The notes: generated from the letters alone by a model not told the origin. 64,000 bases of DNA from Clostridium puniceum (GCF_002006345.1 NZ_LZZM01000223.1:53286-117285); one strand, 5' to 3'. Positions 44,249-53,755 are shown, counted from the stretch's first letter. A program made the numbers and translations.

Positions 44249-44509
44249 ATGGACGTATTAAAAGTATCAACAAAGTCAAATCCTAACTCTGTAGCAGGTG
44301 CACTAGCAGCTATAATTAAGGATCAGAATATTGCAGAAATTCAGGCGGTTGGAGCAGGTGCTATAAATCAAGCAGTTAAAGCTATTGCTATAGCAAGAGG
44401 ATTTGTGGCACCTAGTGGAAAGGATATCATATGTATACCTGCTTTCACAGATATAGAAATTGATGGAGAAGAAAGAACTGCCATAAAATTAATAGTACAA
44501 CCTAGATAA
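44249..44509 (+). CDS. spoVS: Stage V sporulation protein S
   Basis: SpoVS is an 86-residue Alba-like protein needed for normal sporulation. DVLKVSTKSNPNSVAGALAAIIK and EIQAVGAGAINQAVKAIAIARGF are near-invariant in the family. AGGAGG lies 9 bases before ATG. A perfect sigma-H-type promoter precedes it, and the rny-spoVS neighbourhood is conserved. Confidence 0.97.
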   Translation: MDVLKVSTKSNPNSVAGALAAIIKDQNIAEIQAVGAGAINQAVKAIAIARGFVAPSGKDIICIPAFTDIEIDGEERTAIKLIVQPR

Positions 44510-44633
44510 TTAAATTTTTTATTTTTAATTCATGAACAAGCAGTAATTTTAAGTTGAAATTATCTGTAAAAACGATTATACTATAATAGTTAAATGCTAT
44601 ATTTATTAATTTTTTGTAAAGAGGTGTATTTTA

Positions 44634-44894
44634 ATGATAGCAAAAGAAGTTACAGTAAAAAACTCATCTGGTCTTCATGCTAGACCAGCAACATTATTAG
44701 TTAAGAAAGCTTCATCATTTAAATCAGACGTTAGTATAGAATACAACGGAAAGAAAGCAAATGTAAAGAGCTTAATAGGTGTTTTATCTTTAGCAGTAAC
44801 TAAAGATGCTTTAATCAAAGTTGTTGCTTCAGGAGATGACGAAGCTTTAGCTGTTGAAGAACTTGTTAAATTAGTTGAAACTTTAGAAGACTAA
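44634..44894 (+). CDS. ptsH: Phosphocarrier protein HPr
   Basis: HPr carries phosphate from PEP to sugar-specific PTS enzymes. His15 is in GLHARPATLL, and the regulatory Ser46 of Gram-positive HPr is present in VKSLIGVLSLAV, so it can be phosphorylated by HPr kinase and serve as CcpA co-repressor. It is HPr and not Crh because His15 is kept. Length 86. It stands alone, without ptsI, with a TATAAT at 44582-44587 and a strong terminator. Confidence 0.95.
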   Translation: MIAKEVTVKNSSGLHARPATLLVKKASSFKSDVSIEYNGKKANVKSLIGVLSLAVTKDALIKVVASGDDEALAVEELVKLVETLED

Positions 44895-44906
44895 TATACA
44901 GAAATG

Positions 44907-44957
44907 GAACTGTCTTAAAGTAGAAATTTAATTTCTACTTTAAGACAGTTCATTTTT
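44907..44957 (+). terminator. Intrinsic terminator of ptsH, 21-bp perfect stem
   Basis: The arms 44907-44927 and 44931-44951 pair without mismatch around a three-base TTA loop, followed by ATTTTTG. GAACTGTCTT faces AAGACAGTTC. Confidence 0.92.
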
Positions 44958-44996
44958 GTTTGAAAATAAAAAAATAATAGGCAAAAATCAAAAAAA

Positions 44997-45007
44997 TATG
45001 ATATAAT
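44997..45007 (+). promoter_or_regulatory. Extended -10 promoter for purB
   Basis: TATG-A-TATAAT is an exact extended -10. Directly downstream ACGAATATTGA (45008-45018) loosely resembles a PurR PurBox; this second point is weak. Confidence 0.55.
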
Positions 45008-45057
45008 ACGAATATTGAAAGAAAAAGTATAAAATATATTCGTGTGGAGGTTTTTGA

Positions 45058-46488
45058 ATGAGAAATTTATATAGCACACCTTTAAATTCAAGATATGCAT
45101 CTAAAGAAATGAGTTTTATTTTTTCAGATGATATGAAATTTACAACTTGGAGAAAATTGTGGGTGGCTCTTGCAGAAGGTGAAAGAGAGCTTGGATTAAA
45201 TATAACTCAAGAGCAAATAAAAGAATTAAAAGAGCATATTAATGATATAAACTATGAAGAAGCAGCTGAAAAAGAAAAAGAAGTTAGACATGATGTTATG
45301 AGTCATGTGCATGCATATGGTCTTCAATGTCCAACAGCTAAAGGAATTATTCATTTAGGAGCTACCTCTTGTTATGTTGGAGATAATACAGATGTTATAA
45401 TAATGAGAGATGCATTAAATTTGGTTAAAAGCAAAATAGTTACAGTGTTAAACCATTTGAAAAATTTTGCATTAGAATATAAAGATATGCCAACATTAGG
45501 GTTTACGCATTTTCAACCAGCTCAATTAACTACAGTAGGTAAAAGAGCTACATTATGGATGCAAGATTTAGTGATGGATATCGAAAATGTAGATTTCTTA
45601 TTATCAACACTAAAACTTTTAGGAGTTAAAGGAACTACTGGCACTCAAGCTAGTTTTATGGAACTTTTTGATGGAGACGAAAGTAAAGTTAAGGAATTAG
45701 ATAAAATAGTAGCAGAAAAAATGGGCTTTAATAAGAGTTATGGAGTTACAGGTCAAACTTATCCAAGGAAACTTGATTCAATAATTTTAAATACTTTATC
45801 AGAAGTGGCTCAAAGTGCTTATAAATTTAGTAATGATTTAAGATTACTTCAAAACATGAAGGAAATGGAAGAACCATTTGAAAAAAATCAAATAGGGTCA
45901 TCAGCTATGGCATATAAAAGAAATCCTATGAGAAGTGAAAGAATTAGTGCATTAGCGAGATATGTAATAGTAGATGCATTAAATCCAGCAATTACAGCAG
46001 GAACTCAATGGTTTGAAAGAACTTTAGATGATTCAGCTAATAAAAGATTATCTGTTGCAGAGGGTTTCTTAGCATTAGATGGAGTATTAAATCTATATAT
46101 AAATATTGCAGAAAACATGGTTGTATATGATAAAGTAATAGCAGCGCATGTACTTAGAGAATTACCATTTATGGCTACTGAAAATATAATGATGGAAGCT
46201 GTAAAGAGAGGCAAGGATAGACAAGAATTACATGAGAATATCAGAATTCATTCAATGGCAGCAGCTCAAAGAGTGAAAGGTGAAGGTCTAGATAATGACT
46301 TGATAGAGAGAATTATAAATGATGATTCATTTGGTCTTTCTAAAGAAGAAATTTTAGCAATTATTGATCCAATTAAATTTGTTGGAAGAGCACCGAGCCA
46401 AGTTACAGAGTTTATTAGTGAATATGTAGATCCAATTATTAAGGTTAATGAAGAAGCCTTAAAGATCAAGAGTGAAATAACTGTTTAA
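45058..46488 (+). CDS. purB: Adenylosuccinate lyase
   Basis: PurB acts twice in purine synthesis (SAICAR to AICAR, adenylosuccinate to AMP). The fumarase-superfamily signature SSAMAYKRNPMRSERISALAR is clear (about residue 281), with the catalytic His region in TLGFTHFQPAQLTTVGKR. The 476-residue length matches the longer subgroup. GGAGG lies 10 bases before ATG. It is a single-gene unit bounded by terminators. Confidence 0.97.
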   Translation: MRNLYSTPLNSRYASKEMSFIFSDDMKFTTWRKLWVALAEGERELGLNITQEQIKELKEHINDINYEEAAEKEKEVRHDVMSHVHAYGLQCPTAKGIIHLGATSCYVGDNTDVIIMRDALNLVKSKIVTVLNHLKNFALEYKDMPTLGFTHFQPAQLTTVGKRATLWMQDLVMDIENVDFLLSTLKLLGVKGTTGTQASFMELFDGDESKVKELDKIVAEKMGFNKSYGVTGQTYPRKLDSIILNTLSEVAQSAYKFSNDLRLLQNMKEMEEPFEKNQIGSSAMAYKRNPMRSERISALARYVIVDALNPAITAGTQWFERTLDDSANKRLSVAEGFLALDGVLNLYINIAENMVVYDKVIAAHVLRELPFMATENIMMEAVKRGKDRQELHENIRIHSMAAAQRVKGEGLDNDLIERIINDDSFGLSKEEILAIIDPIKFVGRAPSQVTEFISEYVDPIIKVNEEALKIKSEITV

Positions 46489-46531
46489 TATATATAATTT
46501 TTATTTAAATAATAAAAGTAATATATAACAA

Positions 46532-46580
46532 AAAACCATACGTAAATGGGAATACCCCCCTTATTTATGTATGGTTTTTA
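46532..46580. terminator. Bidirectional terminator between purB and the amidase-like gene
   Basis: AACCATAC with TAAAT on the left (46534-46547) pairs with ATTTA and GTATGGTT on the right (46563-46576). T-runs lie on both sides, and a CCCCCC run is in the loop. Confidence 0.8.
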
Positions 46581-46715
46581 TTCTGCATAATTCTAAAACC
46601 AAATGCAGTATTTAATCTTTGCTATAATTTAAGTGATAAATTAGGAGTTCCTTAACAAATACTAATGTATAACAATAGGATTCTAATTGAAAACATACAA
46701 GTCTTTATAAATATT

Positions 46716-47702
46716 TTAATTTATTTTCAAGGATCTAATGATTGGGTATCTATGAGGAAAAATCTGACTAAGAGGATAATTTAATTTATTATAGCTATGG
46801 CAGCAATATAAATAATCATTATTTGGAAGTTCATAAGTAATAAATCCATTATGAAAAAATCTTCCTATTTCAGGTTTTGAAAATTGAATTACACATCCTT
46901 TAGATAATGAATTTTTATTGGGAAGTTTTGTGGCTAACTTTTGTGTTGTTAAATATAAATAAATTTCTTCAACTCTAATCCAAGGCATAGTATATGGTTT
47001 CCAAAGTTTAGTTTGTTTTAAACCGCCAGCAAAAAGAATTTGTGAAATGAAATTTGTACAATCACCACCAGTGTTTTCGAAAGACTTATAGTTAGGATTT
47101 GGTTTTAAGGCAAAAGTTTCAGCATAAGCACAAGCATTTGCTATATTAAAAGTTGAATCTGTACGTTGAGTTTTATTATTATTGATAGTAGAGGAAATAG
47201 AAGTCCTAAATTTTTTATACAATAGTTCAAGGGAGGAAAGTTTATTTAACCATGAGCTTCGTTTAGTAGAAAAAATTAAATTAGTTAATTCATGCAAATC
47301 AGTTTTTAATATTGAGTTATATAAAAAAGGATTTTCCTCGTGCTCAATTAAAAATTGTATTTTAGATTTATTATTAAAGTGTTCTAAAATAACAATATAT
47401 TCATAAATACATCCAGAAGGTATATTGTTTGGATGGTGCTCTATTGTAAAAAAAACTTTTAAGTTAAGTTTTACCTTTATAAAATTAGAATTTTCACTTA
47501 ATATATCATAAGTATAATAAAATTTAAAATTGTTAAAGGAAGAATTAAAAAAATTTTTCCATTTAAAATAAAAAAGTTTCTCTAAGTATATTTCTTCAAA
47601 GATAAAATAACTTAAATGCTCTGTATTATTGTGGAGTAAATTTAGTTTTTCATAAGGAGTAGAAAGCAAAACACATAAATTATATAAGCTTGTAGTTAGC
47701 AT
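46716..47702 (-). CDS. Putative amidase-domain protein (Amidase_6 type)
   Basis: The C-terminal 140 residues match the papain-like Amidase_6 pattern: NIANACAYAETFALKPNPNY, then GGDCTNFISQILFAGG with the presumed catalytic Cys, and a His in RFFHNGFITYE with CCHSYNKLNYPLS. The N-terminal 190 residues are unlike anything I recognise, and there is no signal peptide. The start is set at the ATG complement of 47700-47702, which has AGGAAA 5 bases upstream; an ATG 30 bases earlier lacks a site. A cell-wall or protein target is possible but unproven. Confidence 0.75.
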   Translation of the reverse strand: MLTTSLYNLCVLLSTPYEKLNLLHNNTEHLSYFIFEEIYLEKLFYFKWKNFFNSSFNNFKFYYTYDILSENSNFIKVKLNLKVFFTIEHHPNNIPSGCIYEYIVILEHFNNKSKIQFLIEHEENPFLYNSILKTDLHELTNLIFSTKRSSWLNKLSSLELLYKKFRTSISSTINNNKTQRTDSTFNIANACAYAETFALKPNPNYKSFENTGGDCTNFISQILFAGGLKQTKLWKPYTMPWIRVEEIYLYLTTQKLATKLPNKNSLSKGCVIQFSKPEIGRFFHNGFITYELPNNDYLYCCHSYNKLNYPLSQIFPHRYPIIRSLKIN

Positions 47703-48159
47703 AAATATTTCCTGTTCAAATTGATACTGCATATAAAAAGTTATAATAAGCAGACTATTGATATTTGATAATTATATTGCTAAAAATGAAATGGTATAGT
47801 AAATCAAAGTATTAGAATACTTTGTCTTTTTATATGCACTAGTTATTATATATCTATTAAAAATTTATAAAATTATACTAAAATATTAATAGAAAGTATA
47901 TAAATAAAATAAATAATAAATGAAATTTAAATATAATAAAAAATAAGCAACATGAAAATTAATAAGTAGATATAATTGTAATTAATGTGCTATAATATAA
48001 CGTGATTAAATTTAAAAAAACAATATCTGGTATTTTTATGTGTTAATATACATAACTTAAATTTTAAAATATAAATTTGGTGAATATACTTGTAAATAGT
48101 ACTTGTTATAGGATAAAATCAAATTTGTTAAAGATTTTTAATAAAGGAGCTATCAAAGA
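47703..48159. other. Divergent gap with orphan terminator and extended -10 motifs
   Basis: CAAAGTATT (47803-47811) pairs with AATACTTTG (47814-47822), then TCTTTTT on the + strand, although no + gene lies just upstream. TGTGC-TATAAT at 47986-47996 is a consensus extended -10, and TATGTGT-TAATAT at 48037-48049 is a second. Either could drive the TPR gene at 48160. Confidence 0.5.
47986..47996 (+). promoter_or_regulatory. Extended -10 promoter upstream of the TPR gene
   Basis: TGTG, one base, then TATAAT. No good -35 is seen, as is common for extended -10 promoters. The leader would be about 155 bases. Confidence 0.5.
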
Positions 48160-49368
48160 ATGCAAGAATTATCTAACGTAATAGCTAGCAAGTATGAAGA
48201 AATAATTAATAAGATAAAGAGTTTTTCAAACGAATATCTTAATGAAGAATATGAGAATATTTGTGTGAAAGCAACTGAAACTTTATTTTTTAATAATGAG
48301 GATAAATTGAAAAAAGGAAAAAGTTTTTCTTGGGCAGTAGGAATAGTTCATGCTATAGGAACTGTAAATAATCTATTTGATTCAAAAGAAGAGCCATATA
48401 TTAAGGCTGTTGATTTATATAAAGAATTTGGTGTAAGTAGTAGTACAGGCTCTAGCAAATCAAAAGAAGTAAAGAATTTATTAAATTTATCAAAAGAAAA
48501 TACAAAATGGTTAATAGAAAAAGAAAAGAGTATACAAGAGGCAGCGTTTACAGTAGATTCTGAAAAAAAGGTCAATAAAGAAGCTGAAAAAGAAATTTTT
48601 AAATTTGATATTAAAGAGGAGTATTTAGTAGCTCAAAATATTATTGAAAATGCATGGAAACAAAAGAATTATAAGAATAAAGCAAAATATGCAAAAGAAG
48701 CATTGGAAATATATGCAGATTGTTCTGATGCATATATTATCTTATCAAAAGATTCTAATTTAAATAATGTTCAAAAGAAAGAACTTTTAGAAAAAGCAGT
48801 TCAATCAGCAAAGAATGTATTAAAAATAGATGATTTAGAAGCTGCACCAACTGAAATTTTCAAACTAAAAATATCTGAACTTTTTTTTGGTGCTAAATAT
48901 ACTTTGGCAGTTCACTTATGGGAAAGTGGAGAAAAGGAAGCAGCAATAGAAAATGCCATTGATATTTTAAAATATAATGAGTACGATAACTTAATGGTTA
49001 GAAATTTATTAGCAAACTGGCTTTTAATAGAAGAAAGATATGTACAATTAAAAGATTTATTAGAAAAATATGAAAAAGATAATTCAGCAACCATAAACTA
49101 TAGTAGAGTTGCATTTTTATATAAAACTAATGAAATCAAAGCAGCAGAAAATGCACTAAGAAGAGCATATAATAGAAATCCTTTTGTTATACAATATATA
49201 GTAAAACAAAAAAGAATTCCAAGCACATTGCCATACATAGCTAGATTTGGAAGTGAAGAAGAAGCAATAAGATATGCTAGTTTAGGGTTAGAAGTTTGGA
49301 AGGATCCTAAGATGATTCAATGGATTAAGGAAAAGAAAAAAGATTTTGATATAATAAAATTCAGTTAA
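48160..49368 (+). CDS. DUF6398/TPR-like protein, unknown function
   Basis: The N-terminal 120 residues (SFSWAVGIVHAIGTVNNLFDS, then YKEFGVSSSTGSSKSKEVKNLL) resemble the helical DUF6398 domain, with a helix-turn-helix-like end. The rest (about 145-400) is a run of paired helices like tetratricopeptide repeats (for example EKEAAIENAIDILKYNEYDN and KAAENALRRAYNRNPFV), suggesting a protein-protein scaffold. No membrane span or catalytic motif is seen. Domain names are from memory. AAGGAG precedes the ATG. It is a single-gene unit. Confidence 0.65.
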   Translation: MQELSNVIASKYEEIINKIKSFSNEYLNEEYENICVKATETLFFNNEDKLKKGKSFSWAVGIVHAIGTVNNLFDSKEEPYIKAVDLYKEFGVSSSTGSSKSKEVKNLLNLSKENTKWLIEKEKSIQEAAFTVDSEKKVNKEAEKEIFKFDIKEEYLVAQNIIENAWKQKNYKNKAKYAKEALEIYADCSDAYIILSKDSNLNNVQKKELLEKAVQSAKNVLKIDDLEAAPTEIFKLKISELFFGAKYTLAVHLWESGEKEAAIENAIDILKYNEYDNLMVRNLLANWLLIEERYVQLKDLLEKYEKDNSATINYSRVAFLYKTNEIKAAENALRRAYNRNPFVIQYIVKQKRIPSTLPYIARFGSEEEAIRYASLGLEVWKDPKMIQWIKEKKKDFDIIKFS

Positions 49369-49371
49369 TAC

Positions 49372-49400
49372 TTTACAATAGTATAATGATATGGTAATCT
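49372..49400 (+). promoter_or_regulatory. Sigma-A promoter for the rib operon
   Basis: TTTACA (49372-49377), a 17-base spacer and TAATCT (49395-49400), about 20 bases before the riboswitch. Confidence 0.6.
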
Positions 49401-49420
49401 ATAATAGAAAATTAAATAGT

Positions 49421-49530
49421 GTCTTCAGGGTTGGGTGAAATTCCCTATCGGCGGTACAGCCCGCAAGCTAAAAAAGCAGATTCGGTTAAATTCCGAAGCC
49501 GACAGTATAGTCTGGATGGAAGAAGATAGT
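49421..49530 (+). ncRNA. FMN riboswitch (RFN element)
   Basis: The conserved RFN blocks appear in order: CTTCAGGGTTGGGTGAAATT, CCCTATCGGCGGTACAGCCC, GCAAGC, GATTCGGTTAAATTCCGAAG, CCGACAGTATAGTCTGGATG and GAAGAAGATA. Flanking TCTTC and GAAGA close the P1 stem. Located upstream of ribD, it would switch off the riboflavin operon when FMN is abundant through the downstream terminator. Confidence 0.97.
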
Positions 49531-49590
49531 AATAAATATTATTTATATTTAAAATTAAGAATTTAAATATTTATATTAATTTGTATTTTG

Positions 49591-49622
49591 CCCTGAATTT
49601 TTTTGAAATTCAGGGTTTTTGT
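49591..49622 (+). terminator. Riboswitch-controlled terminator
   Basis: CCCTGAATTT (49591-49600) pairs with AAATTCAGGG (49606-49615), then TTTTTG. Position and strength suit the FMN expression platform. A further 230 bases separate it from ribD. Confidence 0.85.
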
Positions 49623-49766
49623 TGTTTAAAGGCATACGGTATTCTGGAAAATATATAAACCAATGTAAGTTTATGATTATACCTTTATGTATGACAATCA
49701 AAATTTAGGCAAATTATTTTGAACTTTTAATTTTAAATAAAATTAATAATTGTGATTGTAATAAAA

Positions 49767-49800
49767 ACTCTGAAGATTTTTAAAACTTCAGAGTTTTTTT
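49767..49800 (+). terminator. Second terminator in the rib leader
   Basis: ACTCTGAAG (49767-49775) pairs with CTTCAGAGT (49786-49794), then six T, only about 50 bases before ribD. It lies beyond the riboswitch terminator and so forms a second barrier. Confidence 0.8.
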
Positions 49801-49852
49801 GAATTTAGAAAATTATAATGGGTAAAAATATAGTAGAGGGAGATGATAACTT

Positions 49853-50935
49853 TTGGATGAGAAATATATGGAAAGAGCGCTAGAATTAGCTATGAAAGGA
49901 ATTGGTAAAGTAAATCCTAATCCTTTAGTAGGAGCAGTTATAGTTAAAGATAGAAAAATAATAGGAGAAGGATATCATGAATGTTATGGCAGTGCACATG
50001 CTGAAAGGAATGCAGTTAAAAATTCTACGAGCCTAGTAGAAGGAAGTACAATCTATATAACTTTAGAACCTTGTGCACATTATGGAAAAACACCACCATG
50101 TGTAGATTTAATAATTGAAAAAAAATTCAAAAAGGTTGTAATAGGAATGTTAGATCCTAATATTCTAGTTGCAGGCAAGAGTATTGAAAAATTAAAGCAA
50201 CATGGGATTGAAGTTGTAGTTGGTATTAAAGAAGAAGAATGCAAAAAGATTAATGAGATATTTATAAAATATATTACATCAAAAATACCTTTTGTAATTT
50301 TAAAAAGTGGAATATCACTTGATGGGAAAATAGCAACTTATAGTGGAAAATCTAAATGGATTACATCTAAAGAATCAAGAGAAGACTCACAAAAGTTAAG
50401 AAATAGATTGAATTCAATAATGGTAGGTATAAATACGGTTATTGCTGATGATCCAGAACTTACATGTAGAATTAATGATGAAAAAAAATTAATAAGAATT
50501 GTTGTAGATACTAAGCTCAGAATTCCACTGGATTCTAAAGTAATAAAAAATAATAATAATCTGACTATAATTGCAACTACGTTAAATTCAGATAAAAAGA
50601 AAAAGCAGAAGTTAATAGCTTTAGGAGTCAAAGTAATAGAAGTTTCGGAAAATAATAATAAAGTAGATTTAAAGGAACTTGTAAAAGAACTTGGTAAAGC
50701 AGGTATAGATTCAATTCTTATTGAAGGAGGAGGAACGTTAAATTTTTCTGCATTAGAAGAGAAGATAGTTGATAAAGTTATTTTTTATATATCACCTAAG
50801 ATATTAGGAGGCAAAAAGAGCAAAAGCTGTATAGCTGGAATGGGATTTTCAGAATTAGAAGAAGCACCTAATCTGAAGGATATAAGTTATAGAACAATTG
50901 GTGAAGATTTAGTAATTGAAGGTTATATAAAATAA
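49853..50935 (+). CDS. ribD: Bifunctional riboflavin deaminase/reductase RibD
   Basis: RibD carries out steps two and three of riboflavin synthesis (pyrimidine deamination, then NADPH side-chain reduction). The zinc deaminase motifs HAERNA (about residue 48) and PCAHYGKTPPC (about 74-84) are complete. The reductase half has KSGISLDGKIATYSGKSKWI and ILIEGGGTLNFSAL. Length 360. It starts at TTG 49853, about 10 bases after GAGGGAG, which gives the expected MDEKYMERALELAMKG beginning. Confidence 0.96.
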   Translation: MDEKYMERALELAMKGIGKVNPNPLVGAVIVKDRKIIGEGYHECYGSAHAERNAVKNSTSLVEGSTIYITLEPCAHYGKTPPCVDLIIEKKFKKVVIGMLDPNILVAGKSIEKLKQHGIEVVVGIKEEECKKINEIFIKYITSKIPFVILKSGISLDGKIATYSGKSKWITSKESREDSQKLRNRLNSIMVGINTVIADDPELTCRINDEKKLIRIVVDTKLRIPLDSKVIKNNNNLTIIATTLNSDKKKKQKLIALGVKVIEVSENNNKVDLKELVKELGKAGIDSILIEGGGTLNFSALEEKIVDKVIFYISPKILGGKKSKSCIAGMGFSELEEAPNLKDISYRTIGEDLVIEGYIK

Positions 50936-51028
50936 TATTAACTAACAAAAAAATTAAAAATAAGTTTTATTATATTTATTAAAGTTAATGCAATTAAAAT
51001 TTAAAAATATAGAAAATAAGGAGAAAAA

Positions 51029-51685
51029 ATGTTTACTGGAATTATTGAAGAAATTGGAGTGTTAGAAGAACTTACTACAGATAATGGATTTGGAGTTATG
51101 AAAGTTAAATGCAATAAAGTTTTGAAGGATACTAAAATAGGAGATAGTATAGCAACAAATGGAGTTTGTTTAACTGTTAAGGAAATGGGTATACTTTCAT
51201 TTAAGGCAGATGTAATGGGCGAAACTTTAGCTAAAAGCAATTTAGGAATCTTAAAAATAGGAGATAAACTAAATTTAGAAAGAGCTCTAAGCTTCAGTGA
51301 TAGGCTAGGAGGTCATATTGTAAGTGGGCATATTGATGGAATTGGAGAAATAGTTTCAATAGAAGAAGAAATAAATGGAACTTGGCTTACAATTTCTGCA
51401 TCAAAAGATGTTTTAAAATACATCATATATAAAGGCTCAATTGGGATTGATGGAATAAGCTTAACAGTTGCTTATGTTGATAATGAAGTGTTCAAAGTTT
51501 CTGTTATACCTCATACTTTAGAAAATACCATACTCCTTAACAAGAAAATTAATTCTAAAGTGAACTTAGAGTGTGATTTAGTTGGAAAATATATAGAAAA
51601 GTTATTTACTCCAAAAGATGAAAATGAAGAAATAAAAAAGAGCAATATAACCATGGAATTTTTGATGAATAGTGGTTTTAAGTAA
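51029..51685 (+). CDS. ribE: Riboflavin synthase alpha subunit
   Basis: This enzyme dismutates two lumazines to riboflavin. It has the two tandem lumazine-binding barrels: MFTGIIEEIGVLEEL...SIATNGVCLTV and GGHIVSGHIDGIGEI...GIDGISLTVA. Length 218. AAGGAG lies 8 bases before the ATG. Confidence 0.96.
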   Translation: MFTGIIEEIGVLEELTTDNGFGVMKVKCNKVLKDTKIGDSIATNGVCLTVKEMGILSFKADVMGETLAKSNLGILKIGDKLNLERALSFSDRLGGHIVSGHIDGIGEIVSIEEEINGTWLTISASKDVLKYIIYKGSIGIDGISLTVAYVDNEVFKVSVIPHTLENTILLNKKINSKVNLECDLVGKYIEKLFTPKDENEEIKKSNITMEFLMNSGFK

Positions 51686-51835
51686 CCTTTCTATTGAAAA
51701 ATAGTTTCTTACATTAATATTAGGTACAGTTATTATATATGCAGTCTATTTACTAAAGCATATACAGACAAATTTTAATAGAAAGGCAATCATATTAAAA
51801 TTACGTGAAAATATATAAATTAAGGGGAGAAGAAG

Positions 51836-53029
51836 ATGAAATTTAATAGTATAGAAGAAGGTTTAAAGGATATTAAAGAAGGAAAAATGATAATAGTGGT
51901 TGATGATGAGGGAAGAGAAAATGAAGGAGATTTGGTAATTCCAGCAGAAATTGCAACAGGAGAACATATTAATTTTATGATTAAGTATGCGAGAGGGTTA
52001 GTTTGTGCACCGGTAGAAAAAGAAATTGCAGTGAACCTAGGTTTAAATCCTATGGTTGAAAAAAATACAGATAATCATGAAACAGCATTTACAGTAGCTA
52101 TAGATCACAAGGATACAACAACAGGAATATCAGCATTTGAAAGAGCTTATACAATAAACAAGCTTGTAACCTCAACAGAAGTAAATGACTTTAGAAGACC
52201 AGGTCATGTATTTCCGTTAATAGCTAAAGAAAAAGGAGTTTTAGAAAGAATTGGTCATACTGAAGCAGCTGTAGATTTAGCCAAAATTGCAGGGTTCAAA
52301 GGTGCAGCAGCTATATGTGAAATAGTAAATGATGATGGAACTATGGCAAGACGTGATGATTTAATCAAATTTGCTAAGGAACATGGTTTGAAAATTTTGA
52401 CTATAGAAGAATTAATTAAATATAGAAAAGAAATACATTTAAGTGTAACTAAAGAAATAGAAGCTAAATTACCAACTAAATATGGAGAGTTTAAAGTTGT
52501 AGCTTTTAATGAAAAGGGTACAGAAAAATGTCATTTAGCACTAATTAAAGGAGAGATTAATGGAGAAGAACCTATCCTTGTAAGAGTTCATTCAGAATGT
52601 TTAACAGGAGATGCCTTAGGGTCTAGAAAGTGTGACTGTGGTGAACAATATGCAGCAGCAATGGAAATGATAAGAGAAGAAGGTCAAGGAATACTTTTAT
52701 ATATGAGACAAGAAGGTAGAGGAATAGGTCTTTTAAATAAACTAAAGGCTTATGCACTTCAAGATACAGGACTAGATACTGTAGATGCAAATTTAGCTTT
52801 AGGTTTTAAAGAAGATATGAGAGATTATAAAGTAAGTGCGGATATTTTAAAAATATTAGGAATTAATAATATTAGGTTAATTACAAATAATCCAGCAAAA
52901 ATAGAGGGACTTAAAGGATATAATATTGAAGTATCTCAACGAGTTCCAATACAAATGCCAATAAATAAAAGTGATGAATTTTATTTAAAAACTAAAAAAG
53001 AAAGAATGAATCATATATTAAATATATAA
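51836..53029 (+). CDS. ribBA: Bifunctional DHBP synthase / GTP cyclohydrolase II RibBA
   Basis: RibBA supplies both precursors of the pathway. The N-terminal DHBP synthase has VVDDEGRENEGDLVIPAE and FRRPGHVFPLIAKEKGVLER-like residues. The C-terminal GTP cyclohydrolase II has the zinc ligands in SECLTGDALGSRKCDCGEQ and YMRQEGRGIGL. Length 397. AGGGGAG precedes the ATG. Confidence 0.97.
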   Translation: MKFNSIEEGLKDIKEGKMIIVVDDEGRENEGDLVIPAEIATGEHINFMIKYARGLVCAPVEKEIAVNLGLNPMVEKNTDNHETAFTVAIDHKDTTTGISAFERAYTINKLVTSTEVNDFRRPGHVFPLIAKEKGVLERIGHTEAAVDLAKIAGFKGAAAICEIVNDDGTMARRDDLIKFAKEHGLKILTIEELIKYRKEIHLSVTKEIEAKLPTKYGEFKVVAFNEKGTEKCHLALIKGEINGEEPILVRVHSECLTGDALGSRKCDCGEQYAAAMEMIREEGQGILLYMRQEGRGIGLLNKLKAYALQDTGLDTVDANLALGFKEDMRDYKVSADILKILGINNIRLITNNPAKIEGLKGYNIEVSQRVPIQMPINKSDEFYLKTKKERMNHILNI

Positions 53030-53249
53030 TATTAATATATTTTCAATTAGGCGTTTATTTTTATTGATAAATCACGACGTAGTTTAATTTTTGTAAGTAG
53101 TTATATTACTTAAATATATTATTTTTTAATACTGATTCAATATATAATTTAAGTTTAGTTTACTATAAAAATTAAAAGTAAAATAATATAACTAGTTAAT
53201 AATTTTATGCAAAAATTTATATAAAATAATTAAAATTGGAGGAAAAATA

Positions 53250-53714
53250 ATGAATATATTTGAAGGAAATTTAGTATCAGAAGGATTAAAATTTGGAATT
53301 GTAATAGGAAGATTTAATGAGTTTATAGGTAGTAAGCTTTTAGATGGAGCTTTAGATGGATTAAAAAGGCATGGAGTTAAAGAAGAGGATATTGATATTT
53401 CATGGGTGCCAGGTGCATTTGAGATCCCATTAATAGCTAAGAAAATGGCACAAAATCCAAAATATGATGGAGTAATATGTTTAGGTGCAGTAATAAAAGG
53501 ATCGACTTCACATTATGATTACGTTTGTTCAGAAGTTTCAAAGGGAATTGCAAGTGTTTCTCTTGAAAATGGAAAACCAGTAATGTTTGGCGTACTTACA
53601 ACAAATAATATAGAACAAGCAATTGAAAGAGCAGGAACTAAAGCTGGAAATAAGGGGTATGAATGCGCAGTTTCAGCTATTGAAATGGCTAATCTAATAA
53701 ATAGACTGAAATAG
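53250..53714 (+). CDS. ribH: Lumazine synthase
   Basis: RibH condenses the RibA and RibB products to 6,7-dimethyl-8-ribityllumazine in a capsid-like shell. The motifs WVPGAFEIPLIAKKMA, CLGAVIKGSTSHYDYV and FGVLTTNNIEQAIERAG are typical. Length 154. It ends the rib operon; the 220-base AT-rich gap before it holds nothing I can name. Confidence 0.97.
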   Translation: MNIFEGNLVSEGLKFGIVIGRFNEFIGSKLLDGALDGLKRHGVKEEDIDISWVPGAFEIPLIAKKMAQNPKYDGVICLGAVIKGSTSHYDYVCSEVSKGIASVSLENGKPVMFGVLTTNNIEQAIERAGTKAGNKGYECAVSAIEMANLINRLK

Positions 53715-53729
53715 AAGAAAATTGAAAGG

Positions 53730-53755
53730 AGTAGAGGAGTTACCTCTACTTTTCT
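53730..53755 (+). terminator. Intrinsic terminator of the rib operon
   Basis: AGTAGAGG (53730-53737) pairs with CCTCTACT (53743-53750), then TTTC. Confidence 0.75.

Noticed and set aside
45008..45018. PurBox-like ACGAATATTGA at purB
   Set aside because: Only a loose match and a single copy, while PurR usually needs two; not called as a feature.
53030..53249. Possible small gene or regulatory RNA between ribBA and ribH
   Set aside because: Only AT-rich sequence without stem, promoter pair or ribosome site was seen.
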